Under the pieces are notes generated by a model. It was not told the DNA's origin. It saw nothing but the letters and a program-made list of their open reading frames with translations, and did no database searches. This document shows, one piece after another, positions 32,242 to 60,184 of a stretch of DNA of 62,000 bases. The stretch spans positions 330,001 to 392,000 of the forward strand of contig RPFO01000225.1 in NCBI GenBank assembly GCA_009746045.1, written 5' to 3'. This stretch comes from Mesostigma viride. Its lineage: Eukaryota; Streptophyta; Mesostigmatophyceae; Mesostigmatales; Mesostigmataceae. Position numbers and translations under genes: made by a program. Within the stretch, counting starts at the first letter, position 1, and each line of letters opens with the position of its first letter.

Positions 32242-33119
32242 GTTCGGGGGCTGATGAATTCAAACGGGTAACGGGTACGGGCCCAACCGAGAAGCCCAAC
32301 CCTAGTGATAATTAATGTTGAAACTGGTCAGCATTTATTCTTCAATCAGGGATGTTACCTTTGCAGCCACAAGTGCTAACCATGTGGCTGATTATCAAGG
32401 CAAAAACACACGAACTATTCGTTGCTATAAATCACAGCGTTTTCTACACGCCATACTGGCCAGCTGATTGCCCGGGAATGCGACTGCCGTGGGACAGTGC
32501 AGACCTACAGAATGGCGGCGTGCTGCCCTGTGAAAAATTGCACCTCACCATCTGTGCACATTTATTCACCCCATCTTCTTACAGCACTGCCAGCTAAACA
32601 AGGCATTAATACGCTTAAATTTGCCACGTGCCATCTAGAGGGTATATGTTGCCACGCTGAGCAAAATACACAAAGCTATGGGCAGCTCGACTCTGTCACC
32701 TATCCATCATTGTGCCTCGTCCATGGCGATTGCTCCCTACACAAGCGTTGTAATCAACCGACCGCAGGAGCAGCCTGATTCGGCGGTGCAGCATACATCG
32801 CCGGTGCACCCATTCAGCACAGAAAATCTCAAGTGGTGGCCCCATCTTGGAAGATGCGGTCCCCATGATCCGGAGCTGGCCGAGGCGAGGACGTGCCGGC
32901 ATGCCAAGTCAAAGATAGATCCCCAATGCATCCAAGCTACCAATTGAGACACAGCTGTTGAAACAGCTGTAGGTCCCGATGTCATTTTCCACAAGCTCAC
33001 GTGCCACGCATGGCACGCCATTCTGCGCGGCTCAACTGCTCAGCAGCAATCAGCAACCCAGCACCGACTCCACTTCCACCAGCACTGCCCAAGTACCCAG
33101 CAGCAACCAGCTCCACCGC
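32242..33119. other. Intergenic stretch, no gene recognised
   Basis: Downstream (3') flank of the minus-strand MORN gene. Frames are short and unlike known families. The last 100 bp are rich in CAGCA-type low-complexity sequence. Confidence 0.5.
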
Positions 33120-36100
33120 TCAGCTGCGCGGCGCGAAGCTTGGTAGCCCGATGGCCAGGCTCATGGAGGCGAACGCGGCAGGGCCCTTGCCGGGCTTGGC
33201 GAGGCCACTGGGGCCGCTGGGGGCTGCCTTCTGGGGCGGGTGGGGCTTCAGATCCGGCTGACCCAGTCGGTTGACGGCCTGTGCCGCCCGCTTGAACGCC
33301 TGCTGCATTGCCATCTGTCAAAGACGTGGACAGATTCAAGACGGGGGGCAATTGAGAAGGGAGTATCCAGATGGGTATGAATATTTTCAAATGGGTATCC
33401 GAATGTTTCCGAACATATCCAAATGTTTCCAAGGCCCGCAGTAATAATGGAACAGCAGCAGTCTTCCTTATCTCTTCTGCTACGGCTTCGCGAGGAAGGA
33501 GGTTTGGCATCCTGAAATGTTGTGCCAGTTTTCATTACCGACCGCGAAACATGACTTCCGCTCCAAATTATTGAGCGAACAAACAAAAGGATCTGTTTGA
33601 TGCCAAGCAGAATGACACTGTCATGCATCGCTATCGGAAACCCCGGTTTCCAACGTAGCCTGTCTTTGCTCACAAGCCAGCGGAAGCAGCCCAGATGAAC
33701 CAAACCTAGTACCCCACAAACAACAGTACACAGGCGCAAGCAGACAGCTCCAGGGCAACTGAAAACAGCAGGTGCCCAGGCGGGCCCTAATATCAAGCCC
33801 ACACGCTTCTACGACGTGCTACCAGCGCACCCCGCTAGCACGAATACATGCACATTTCCCCCCCACACACCCACACACCCGCATCCATCCACCCAACCAT
33901 CCATCCATCCATCCCTCTGCTGCCCGCAACATCCGCACGCTCCACCACACACTGCAACCGAATTCTTACGCAACGCACTGGTACCAAGCCATAGGCCAGT
34001 CCCACAACACAAGCACCAAGCCTCCTGGGTGAAGGGTAGTCCCACTGCCTCCTGGGTAAGGGGTAGTCCCACAGCCTCCCCTAGGAACTACTTCCACCAG
34101 TAGACATTAATGCCACCGCATTCACTAGCGCCTCCCCTAAACGCTGCTGCCTGTTGTACCTGTGCTGCGCTGGACATGGACGCAAACACGGACACGGGGG
34201 CAGTCCCCGCGCTGCTGGCGCCCGCGTGCGGCGAGTGCTGCGCCAGCACAATCCCCTGCTTCTCACGGTAGGCATCCGCCGGCTGCCCGTCCACCTCGAT
34301 GTAGCGGTCCTGGATCTCCGCCAGCTGGCGCTCGCCCTCGGCCAGCGCGGCCGCGCCGCTCGTGGGCACCTGCAAGGGGGTGATGGGGATCAGGGGTAGC
34401 GAAGATGTCCGTAGCAAGGGTGAGGATAGATAGCCACCAAGGAGGGGCAGCACGGAGGTATAGCAAGGAGGGGTAGCAAGAGGGCATAACATGAGTGTTT
34501 CATGGGGCCTTTCACAATGGGCCTATGAGTCTTTAGTGAATTTCGGCACATTGTCACGACTCCACAATGTGCACACACGATGGGTTGCGTTGCCGCACAT
34601 TGCCCGATGTTTGTAACAGGGGCTCCGCCTTGCAACACTGTAGTCACTACTTGCACCAGACACAAAGGACGAGCCACCAGCGACGGCCACCATTCTTGCT
34701 ACTCCTATTCCTACTCACACGACTGTTCACATCACTCTTACTACTCCTATTCCTACTCACACGACTGTTTACATTACTCTCATTACTCCTATCCCTACTC
34801 TCACGACTGTTCACACCACTCTTACTACTCCTATTCGTACTCACACGACTGTTCACATTACTCTCATTACTCCTATTCCTACTCTCACGACTGTTAACAT
34901 CACTCCCCACACTACTCACACTCGTCACGCTACTCATACAACTAATGCGACGCACGCTGTTCATGATCTCACAACGCTACGCAGACATAGACTACGACAG
35001 CGGTGACCAGCGCGCTCCCACAGGTGAGGGGTTTGCTGCACAGTGCAAAAATGCCCGTCACTACCTCACATCACATCGGATAAAGGTGTGGGCAAACGCA
35101 CCGGGAAGCGTGCGCCCACGGGGCCTGGGGCCATGTACTCCTCCCCCGCGCGGTAGACGACCGGGTTGATGTCGTGGCTGTCCGAGGGGGGGACGTCTGT
35201 TGGCAGAGGAACGAAGAACAATTGAAAGAACAAGGGAGCGGACGGAAGCAGGGGGCAAGGGCACAATGGGGAAGCCGACCGAGGGAAGATGAAAGGACCG
35301 GCATGACGGGGGGCGGGGGAGAGGTGGGTGGGGGGGGCAACGATGCAAGGGAGGCAGTGAGGAAGAGATGGAAGGGGTGGACGCGACAGCAGATGGGGGG
35401 CGCATGCAGGCAGGGGCATCAGAACAGAATGATGATCAGTGCGCCCTACGCCCATGCACACAGTGTGGGGTGCTCCACATGCGAGACCATGCCAGGTGAT
35501 GCATGATGCACAGTGCATGGTGCGTGATGGCCCGTTCACCTTTGCGTGGTCACGCCACATTCATATGATGAATGGCCCATATCTTATAGGATATTTTGCC
35601 ATCTCACCTCTTTCCGGCCCTTAATCAATAGCATGTGACGGCGTCATGTGAGCATAAATCCCACACGAATCCTTCCGGTCAGACCACGGCTTCGCAAGGT
35701 CTGCCATATTGTTGTATGTGAGGTGAGCAACCATCCATGGCCCGTTCAGCCCCATAACCCGTTCAACCCCATACCCCGTTCAACCCCAAAACACCCACCT
35801 CCTTCCGGCTTGTTCTCAAACAGACGCGCGCGGGCGCTGATGCGGCGCGCCTCCTCCGCCGCCCTCTGCGAACACAGCCCCGATGCACCAAGCACAAGGC
35901 GTCAAGCACCCCACCAGGCACCCACGACCACGCAACCAACATCGCATACAAGACAGAGCATATTTACGAGTTACATCGCGCGATGGTGCGTTACGGTGCC
36001 GGTGCTTAACTGTGCGTGTCCAGTGGACGCTGCATGCCGCGATGCACAACCAAAAGAGCGGAGCCCAGCCCCTCTAACTATACAACAGGGTTGTCCCGCA

Positions 36101-38786
36101 AAGCCGTTGACTTCCAACATGGCCACATGGGCCAGCACATGCAGAGGGAGGATCATGCGGCCAGCCGCCCTGCTACACATCATCCCAGCAAAGTGGGTGG
36201 GCAGCACGGAGCACAATCCCACGGGAAGTGACCGGTGATACTTGTTACCACGCCCACTGCGGGCATCTTGCCTCTTGTGTGCCCTTGTAAAACCGCAAGG
36301 TAGGGAAAGTTGTTGAGGGCAAGGTCCTGGAGGGCAGCCACACCTTGGCTTTCATCCATTCCCACGAAAGCCCACTAGCCCGCTGTACCCCCATGCTGTA
36401 CCTTGGCCTCATCTGCAGGGCAGGCCATGAAGTCGCCCACAAACGCATCCTCCAGCCACTCCCCCTGTGGCACATGGTCAGGAACAAGGAAGCACATGAC
36501 CAAACGCAAAACAGCACAGATATAAGGGACAAAACAGCAAGAGTATAAGGGACAAAACAGCACGGATATAAGGAACAAAACAGCACGGATATAAGGGACA
36601 AAACAGCACAGATGTAAGGGACAAAACGGCACGGATGTAAGGGGCAAAACAGCACAGATATAAGGGACAAAACAGCAAGGGTATAAGGGATAAAACAGCA
36701 CGGATATAAGGGACAAAACAGCACGGATATCAGGGACAAAACAGCACGGATATAAGCGGCAAAACAGCACGGATATCAGGGACAAAACAGCACGGATAAG
36801 GGACAAAACAGCAAGGGTATAAGGGATATAAGGGACAAAACAGCACGGATCTAAGGGACAAAACAGCACGGATATAAGGGACAAAACAGCAAGGGTATAA
36901 GGGATAAAACAGCAAGGACATAAGGGATAAAACAGCACGGATATAAGGGACAGGCCAGCACGGATATTAGGGACAAACCAGCACGGATATAAGGGACAAA
37001 ACGGCACGGATATAAGGGACAAAACAGCACGGATATAAGGGACGATGAACCACTACCGAAACCGACAACTTGACACACATGCATCCAGGGAAAGCAAAGC
37101 CGCGAGAAACCGGCAACAGAGCCAGTATCCTGATGACATGGTCACGCGCTATCAAGGGGGGAAGGCGCTAACCAACGGTCTCGTGGTACTATCAAAGGTC
37201 AGGCCTTATCAAGGGACAACCACAGCAAGAACATGCCGATGCAGAAGAAATCGTCAAGGCAAGCAGGATCTGTCAATGTCCACCAAGGGAAGAGCCCCAA
37301 GCACTTGCACCATACCTGGCAAGCTCTACACATGGTTCCCCACCCCGACCTATTGTTGGGGTGTAGCTTTAAGCTCTTCTTGACATCGATCCAAAGCAAA
37401 GGCATATTGACACCAAGGCATTTTCAAACCAACCCTCGGCAATGCTCACATCCCTGCCATTGTCACACCTCCCCGTCCAGTTTGGGCAGTCCCTACTCAA
37501 AAAAGCCGTGTCAAAGGTACAAAATCAAGCCTATGCAAAGAACAGCCATGCCACATCCTGGCTCCCTTCCACAACGTGCAAGGCAGGCAGGTGGCCCGTA
37601 CATCGCAACATCTCCTCGATGGCATCATAAACGCCATCATAGACGCACCTCCTCGATGACATCATCGGGGTAGACCTTGACGCCGCAGCCGTGCATGTTG
37701 TTGTTCTTCCATTGGCCGTAGAATGTGCTGTCGTGTGACAGGAGGGCACGTGTGGGGCCAGCCAGACACATACATACACATCAGCAATGACGGGCCAGCA
37801 GCACATTTATTGTAGCAGCACGCATCATTCGTGTGCAAGGCTTCCAGGAATATCAAGCCATGCTAGCAGCGAGCAGCAACAAGACGCACCTGCACAAAGA
37901 GGGAAGAGGGACCTGGATGTGCAAGACAACGATGGACAGGCTCTTGGACGAGTACACCAGCACTAGAGACCGCAGTGGGGCCTGACGAGGCAGGTACACA
38001 CGCTATGAAATTCCGAGAATAGGCAACCATACATAGTAGGAGGAAGCCATAATAGTACGACCATACATAGTAGGCATGTATAGAAAGTATAAAGAGAAAG
38101 TGATGCTAGATTGGTAAAGCTGGCCATGGTGCACTCTTGAATGGCGCACGATCACACCCAGGCACAGGGTGACTGACGGTCAATGAAGGAGTCCAATGGA
38201 GCACATGAGTGGCAGATGCCAAGCATAAAAACTGTGCAGAAGCTACGGCACAAAAATGTGGCTGCACATAGAGGCAGAAACGTCAGCCAAACGCTTGGCC
38301 GGCACAGTAAAAGTTTTATCTCGTAACAAATTTGGATATGGCATAATAAGTTAAGCATACCTGTCCGTGTCCTTCCAGTAATAGACGCCCGAGCCGGTCA
38401 TCATATTATCACGGTACTCCCCCTCGTATCTATCCCCATCCTTGTAAGTGAACACTCCTCGGTAATGACAGGAGCCATCCTTCATGAGCCCTTGGTATCT
38501 GAAATACCATGTACGCACACAGGCAAAGCGCAGGCAAACGTTTGGACCGTTTTAGCGGACGTTTGACCACAGGGTGTGAAGAGCACGCTGCCGCCTGAGA
38601 TTGCAGGCATGTTTCACATGAAAACCCGATGGAATCAGCTCTAACCACGGTTGGCACTAGATTTCCGCTCGTGGCGCTCGGCTGGCGGCCAGTGGCGAAA
38701 TAGTGACTTGCGCAGCGGCAGTCTCCCATAACTTACGTGGCCCCATCTGGATAAACCACGCTCTCCCACGTAATATTCTTTGACAT
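33120..38786 (-). CDS. MORN-repeat protein (8 exons, 298 aa)
   Basis: Exons on minus: 38786-38737, 38498-38361, 37727-37649, 36464-36402, 35865-35799, 35196-35102, 34369-34160 and 33314-33120; all join in frame (897 nt with TGA). Residues ~12-105 hold MORN repeats: YKDGDRYEGEYRDNMMTGSG, YYWKDTDSTFYGQWKNNNMHG and EGEWLEDAFVGDF, the Y/F-x-G-x-W/Y...G-x-G pattern. MORN repeats bind membranes or act as scaffolds. The remainder is an Ala/Arg-rich helical part (RAAEEARRISARARLFEN), a middle block (DINPVVYRAGEEYMAPGP), a helical segment (EGERQLAEIQDRYIEV) and a Pro/Ser-rich tail. I do not know this C-terminal half. An upstream exon (about 39,236-39,176) would splice in frame to 38,798, so translation could begin further up. 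ATG 38786 is chosen because it is the first Met before the repeats. Confidence 0.85.
34690..34915. repeat. Tandem repeat of about 45 bp in MORN intron
   Basis: About five units of the type CTATTCCTACTCACACGACT, then GTTCACATYACTCT. Intronic; the Ser/Tyr-rich or Leu-rich frames across it are repeat artefacts. Confidence 0.85.
36505..37045. repeat. Tandem repeat of about 22-24 bp in MORN intron
   Basis: Around 24 units of AGCACGGATATAAGGGACAA with small variations, ending about 40 nt upstream of the exon-4 acceptor (gene orientation). Cys/Phe/Pro-rich frames through it are not genes. Confidence 0.9.
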
Positions 38787-39993
38787 TTTGCAAGCCTGCG
38801 CAGGAGTATAGAAAAACCGAGGTGACAAGGTTGCAGAGGTCAGACGGCTACACCACCAACCCTGCACGCAAGCAAGAGGGAGTTCTGCGCATCGGCCTGC
38901 GTCGGCGAAAAACGCCGTTGGTGGGGCTGAAAAGAGCCTAAAACACCCGCTAAAATGTACAGCATAATCCCCAGACTGACCTTGGACCTGCGTTATTAAA
39001 TGCCCGCGACGCCGCTATGGGGAGAGAGCGTCGGGAAAAGCAGATAAAAAACCGTGGTCACCAACCTACGCCTTTCCCGCACGAGCACTGAAGTTCGTAA
39101 TCCGTCAGACGCTACTCTGCCCTTTTCTATTCGACGCCCCGCCCTCAGCCACGGGAACTTACGCCCGCCCACCTGATGCACGCCCAGGGCCTCTGCCCAG
39201 CGCGTGCTCGGGCAGCTCGGCCCGGGGTCCGTGACTGCAGTCTACTGCTGTACCCTGTACTACAGTACTGTAGGTGAGTACCCAATGCAATAATGCTGAA
39301 AGACTTCAACCTTGGTGTGCTGTTGAACGGTTTTCGAACGGTTCGATGAACGACACAGAAGAAGGGACTGCCGGCTGCCGCCGGTCACGGCTGTCAGCAG
39401 CCTGCCATGTGGCGCACGGGAACTGCTCGATATCCCGCAAGATACCGTTGGTGCGTGACGGGAAAGGGATTCCTCGCGCTACTGATCGATACGCTGGCAT
39501 GGGTCACCGTGTGTTGCCCCCGTAACCTTCATAGCTGCGCACATTCATACCTCATGTTCGTTTATGTTGACGGCAAGTCCGTGAGAAACAGGTAGAAAAT
39601 TAACGAGTGCATGCTGGCATTAGCGCCCTTCTTTCTCTCCGCTCCTCGAGCTGGCATCTCAAGTCTCATATCCTAGCTCAAGGCAGGCTTCGGGGGGGAA
39701 ACCAGCCATGCCTGGTACCCTAAAAGTCACAGGTAGGTTCTATGCGTAGTTATGTTCCAGGCTATCCTGCAATGTACGAGAGGGGAAGCGAAGAACCTAT
39801 GCATTTTGTTGAAATTCGAAGAAAGACGTTTGACGTTTCCTAAGGATGCAGTGGCTGCTTGTTTGACGTCGGCCCATTCCTGAGCATACTTCAGCCCTTC
39901 TCTCGTTTTGAGAAGTCCCCGATTGTTTTTGCGTGCGATGTTCCCCGCTCACAACCTGGATCTTCATGTCTTCATGCCTTTCGACCTCTAAAA
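38787..39993. promoter_or_regulatory. Divergent intergenic interval between the MORN and C2/LysM genes
   Basis: The two genes point away from each other across 1.2 kb, so this interval should hold both promoters. It contains a perfect 14-bp palindrome CTACAGTACTGTAG (39260-39273) and a possible 5' exon of the MORN gene (39176-39236). No TATA box is obvious. Confidence 0.45.
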
Positions 39994-56938
<16,945 letters not shown>

Positions 56939-58331
56939 AAGGCATGGCTGGTGTTCCGGGAACGTGCACAGAAGTACACGTTGGGAGGGGCAGTTCCCAA
57001 ACTGCCTCTCATAACTGTGTATTGTATGATGCGTTGCAGGCCTGTGTTTCAAAGCATGTCCATCTAATCCCCTCATGCACCTAGCTACAGATATTAGTCA
57101 GACAAGCTGATTGACAATACCACGAATCACAAGTCTTAATTGTGTTGTTTTGTCGTGTTTAGTCACACAATGTTTTTGCACATTGGAACGCACGGGGTCA
57201 TGGAGTGTTTTTGACGTAGCGGCAGCTGCAAAGGTCTTCTCGCTAGGCTGCGGTCGACGTGTCCTGTACAAACCAAAGTTTTACGTGTCCACAAGTCCCT
57301 GTCCTGATCAATGCATGACAGTTGGACCATGGAACCATTCTCGCTGGAAGCCCTGCAGCATGTGATAGCTATACTGATGTTTGATGCACATTTTTTCTTG
57401 TAGAAATCGTTCGGAAGCCTGCGTGGTGCACCAGACCTTGACGATATATAAACATGCAGAGCACTTGATTTTATGCATCCAGCTGGCTGTCTCAATTTTG
57501 CAAATCGCCCAACAACACTCTGGATGTGCACGTGGGCTTCGCGTAAGTCCAACGATTGACCTCAGCATGCATCATGTGGGGAAACTGATTGATTGCATGG
57601 AAAGGGATCAAAATCGGCCGGTGTCGTGCACGGCGTTGGATCGCCATGCGTCCAGGAATAGTTGTCTCACTTGATGTTGTCTCATTGACAGCCATGCATC
57701 CAGGAATAGCCGTCAATATTTTGCATGCATATGAGATACTTTACTTGATATATATAGAATATTCTGGTCAGATAGGATTTCTTTCAAATCTAGTACGTAC
57801 TATCAAGGAGACAACCGTACTATAGTTAGATTCTCGATCAGAATTCTCTTTAGCAAAGGGAAAACTAGAAAATTTTGAGTGCTAACAAGGAAACAGCATG
57901 CAAACTAGCTCGCGATGAGCTAGCTAGCTTCCGTGTCACCGAAAAGCAATTAACCTATAGCGACATTTCCGCTACACTACTGCATTGTCCATGCCATTAC
58001 AGTACGCTCGATATCGAGGACAGCTCAGATGAGGATTATATCCCCCTCTACAAGCTTGACTACATTGCGCAGTCCAAGCATGTGACATGCATGCATGAAG
58101 TGAGACTACTATGCCGGCCTGGACGCATGGCGATGATCCAACGCCGTGGACGGACTAGGGTCGTTGTCTGAGAGGAAATACGTGAATTAAGACCGTGGGA
58201 GCCGCATGGCTATCTCTAGGAAGACCTGCATGGAGGGAGAGAGGGTTAGAAGAAAGGTTTATCGGGAAAACGCACGCAGATAGACACACACACACACAAA
58301 AAAAAAGAAGGAAAACAGGGAACGCATACAC
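56939..58331. other. Intergenic stretch, no gene recognised
   Basis: 3' flank of the C2/LysM gene. Short frames only. It holds a 13-nt LINE 3'-end insertion (57797-57823), an inverted repeat (57629-57656 against 58118-58148) and a patch rich in AGCT/CTAG/GATC tetramers (57,900-57,930). Confidence 0.5.
57797..57823 (-). mobile_element. 13-nt LINE 3'-end insertion with 7-bp duplication
   Basis: CAAGGAGACAACC (57804-57816), the reverse complement of the 3' terminus of the RT LINE, lies between GTACTAT (57797-57803) and GTACTAT (57817-57823). Confidence 0.7.
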
Positions 58332-58378
58332 ACATGATCTCGCGATTTCTGGCCTGCGCTGGTTGTCTCCTTGACATG
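58332..58378 (+). mobile_element. 37-nt LINE 3'-end insertion with 5-bp duplication
   Basis: 58337-58373 matches the last ~33 nt of the RT LINE (CGATTTCTGGCCTGCGCTGG then TTGTCTCCTTG) and is flanked by ACATG (58332-58336, 58374-58378). Confidence 0.7.
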
Positions 58379-58412
58379 TATACACGAAGGGGCTAAAAGA
58401 AAAGGGAAGAAG

Positions 58413-58500
58413 TATTAATTAATTAATTAATTAATTAATTAAGTAAGTAATTAATATTAATTAATTAATTAATTAATTACTTACTTAATTAATTAATTAG
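58413..58500. repeat. ATTA/TTAA tract (LINE tail)
   Basis: Tetranucleotide ATTA repeats with an internal inverted symmetry. It adjoins the 3' end of LINE copy L4 on its minus-strand side and is best read as its tail. Confidence 0.8.
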
Positions 58501-58543
58501 GAACATAACTCCGTTGGGAGTAAATGTAGCACATATCACAGAG
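58497..58543 (-). repeat. 3' terminus of LINE copy L4, separated by nested insertions
   Basis: AACATAACTCCGTTGGGAG and GTAGCACAT match the end of the family on minus. The rest of L4 continues at 60185. Confidence 0.75.
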
Positions 58544-58596
58544 ATCTCCCAACGGAGGCATGTTATATAATTTAATTTTTTTTATATATCACAGAG
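58533..58596 (+). mobile_element. 42-bp LINE 3'-end insertion with 11-bp duplication
   Basis: 58544-58585 is the last ~20 nt of the ORF1-only LINE (CTCCCAACGGAGGCATGTTA) plus an AATTT-type tail, flanked by ATATCACAGAG (58533-58543, 58586-58596). It sits in the 3' end of L4. Confidence 0.7.
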
Positions 58597-60184
58597 AACC
58601 ACGAGGTTGCCATGGCTGACGGCAGAGCTCATATTACTTTTACGTTTGAGCACCGAAATCGGCCGGGAATATCACAATCGCTTCGTCTTTCTCATACGAA
58701 CATGCTGATATAATTTCCCGAAGCTTTTACGCAATATTATGTCGAGCAAACGCAACTCGATGAATCGCATTTTGGAAGCTGCGATGAGCCAACCAAGCAA
58801 ATATGCCTGTAGCTCCGGCTGCAGCTTCGCCTCCTGGCCTCGCAGGCAACGGTGACCCTAGCCAAGCGTTAGTGGTTCACTCCTCTGCGGCCTCGCCATC
58901 GGCATCGCCAGACCCTAAATGCAGCCGCTCATCCTTTCCACGTGAACCGCGTTTCAAGCCCCACTCCTTCCATGCCGACGATCACGACTGGTACAACATT
59001 TTCCCGGCAACTGCTCTGCATTGCATTTTCTTCGGGGACTACGCCTCGCTTCTTGAGCTGTGCATCCACCTTCACAGCATCCACCGCCTCCTGGAATATG
59101 ATGGCACTAATTTTAAACAGAGCTGCGAACTGATGCTGACAGGCCTCTACCCCCGGCCCGAGCTTCAGCACATGCTACTCTGTTCCCTGCTGACGAAGTC
59201 TGACGGCGAGATCTGGGCCCCCACCATCTCCGCAGCTACATACCGCCGGCTCCAACCTCACGGAAGCCTTCCAGCAGCACATGACCCCCCTTGCCGCAGA
59301 TCGATTAGGCGGCAATGGGCGGCACGCTGGCTGCTGAGCTCCCTCACATTTCCACCATTGTCACCTCGGCGACCTCCACCCTCCTCGCCTCCACCTCCAC
59401 TGCCATCTCCACCTCCACCGACACCCTCAAGGCCGGCCCAGCTTCTCGACATCGACCAACGCCTAAAGGACACCGCCATCGCCATCGAGTGCATTCAGAA
59501 CACCGCCGGCATCACCGCCCAGGCGGTGAGGGACATCGCCACTGCTCAAGCCAGCCCCCGCTGGCCCAGGCCGGCGACGACGCCCCTTCCACCCAGACCT
59601 GGGCGGACCTGCTCAAGCACCACGCCACCTCCACCACGTCCTCCACCATCGCGGCACAGCTTAAACAACAAGCCCTCGACCTCCGCGAGGAGGCCGACCG
59701 CACCCAGCGCAGCCACAACGTCATAGTCAAGAACTTCGACCAGCCGGCAGGTGAGGACTCGACGACTCTTAGATTACGGCATTTAAGCGCGACATTCTTG
59801 CCCCCATGCACATAACTGCAGTGAGCTGCGCATGTCGGCTGTTCGCCTCCCCCGCGCGCGGGGCCAAGGCTGGCCTGGCACCCGTGCTCCTCATGCACCT
59901 TAAAGTACATGGCGGACAAGGTGTTGTTTCTTAAAAACCGCAAGAAGCTCTCGAGGACTCACTCCACGGTGGACGACGACCTGACCCTGGCCCAGCAACA
60001 ACGGAGACGCGAGCTATGGCCGACCTACCTCCAGATACGGCAAAGCGCAGGCCGGGGGGAAACCGGTATACTGGAGGGGGGACGTCATCCACGTCGACCA
60101 TGCACAAGCCTTGGCAGGCACCCCCAGTCTAGGGAATATAGCAGTTAAGAACCTGCCTGGTTCCTAATTAATTAATTAATTAAT
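58597..60184 (+). mobile_element. ORF1-only LINE copy L3, inserted in L4
   Basis: Starts AACCACGAGGTTGCCATGG, like the 5' end of the family, and ends with an ATTA tail at 60184. CACAGAG on its left and CCCAGAG on its right are the imperfect 7-bp duplication. It is diverged from L1 and L2, with much of the 3' UTR missing. Confidence 0.72.
58740..60131 (+). pseudogene. LINE ORF1-type protein, diverged and broken (copy L3)
   Basis: Begins MSSKRN at 58740, then shifts frame near 58,800. The frame from 58803 (307 codons) holds the family's globular block in diverged form (IFFGDYASLLELCIHLHSIH, ELQHMLLCSLLTKSDGEIWAP). The next frame (59315-59815) has the coiled-coil/RRM junction (QALDLREEADRTQRSHNVIV, KNFDQPAGED), and 59909-60148 has VDDDLTLAQQQRRRELWPTY. 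At least three frames are needed, so this copy is dead. The divergence in the globular block marks it as a distinct subfamily. Confidence 0.65.

Noticed and set aside
36245-37155. Cys/Phe-rich membrane-like proteins on minus
   Set aside because: They arise from the 22-24-bp tandem repeat in the MORN intron and overlap exon 4 in another frame.
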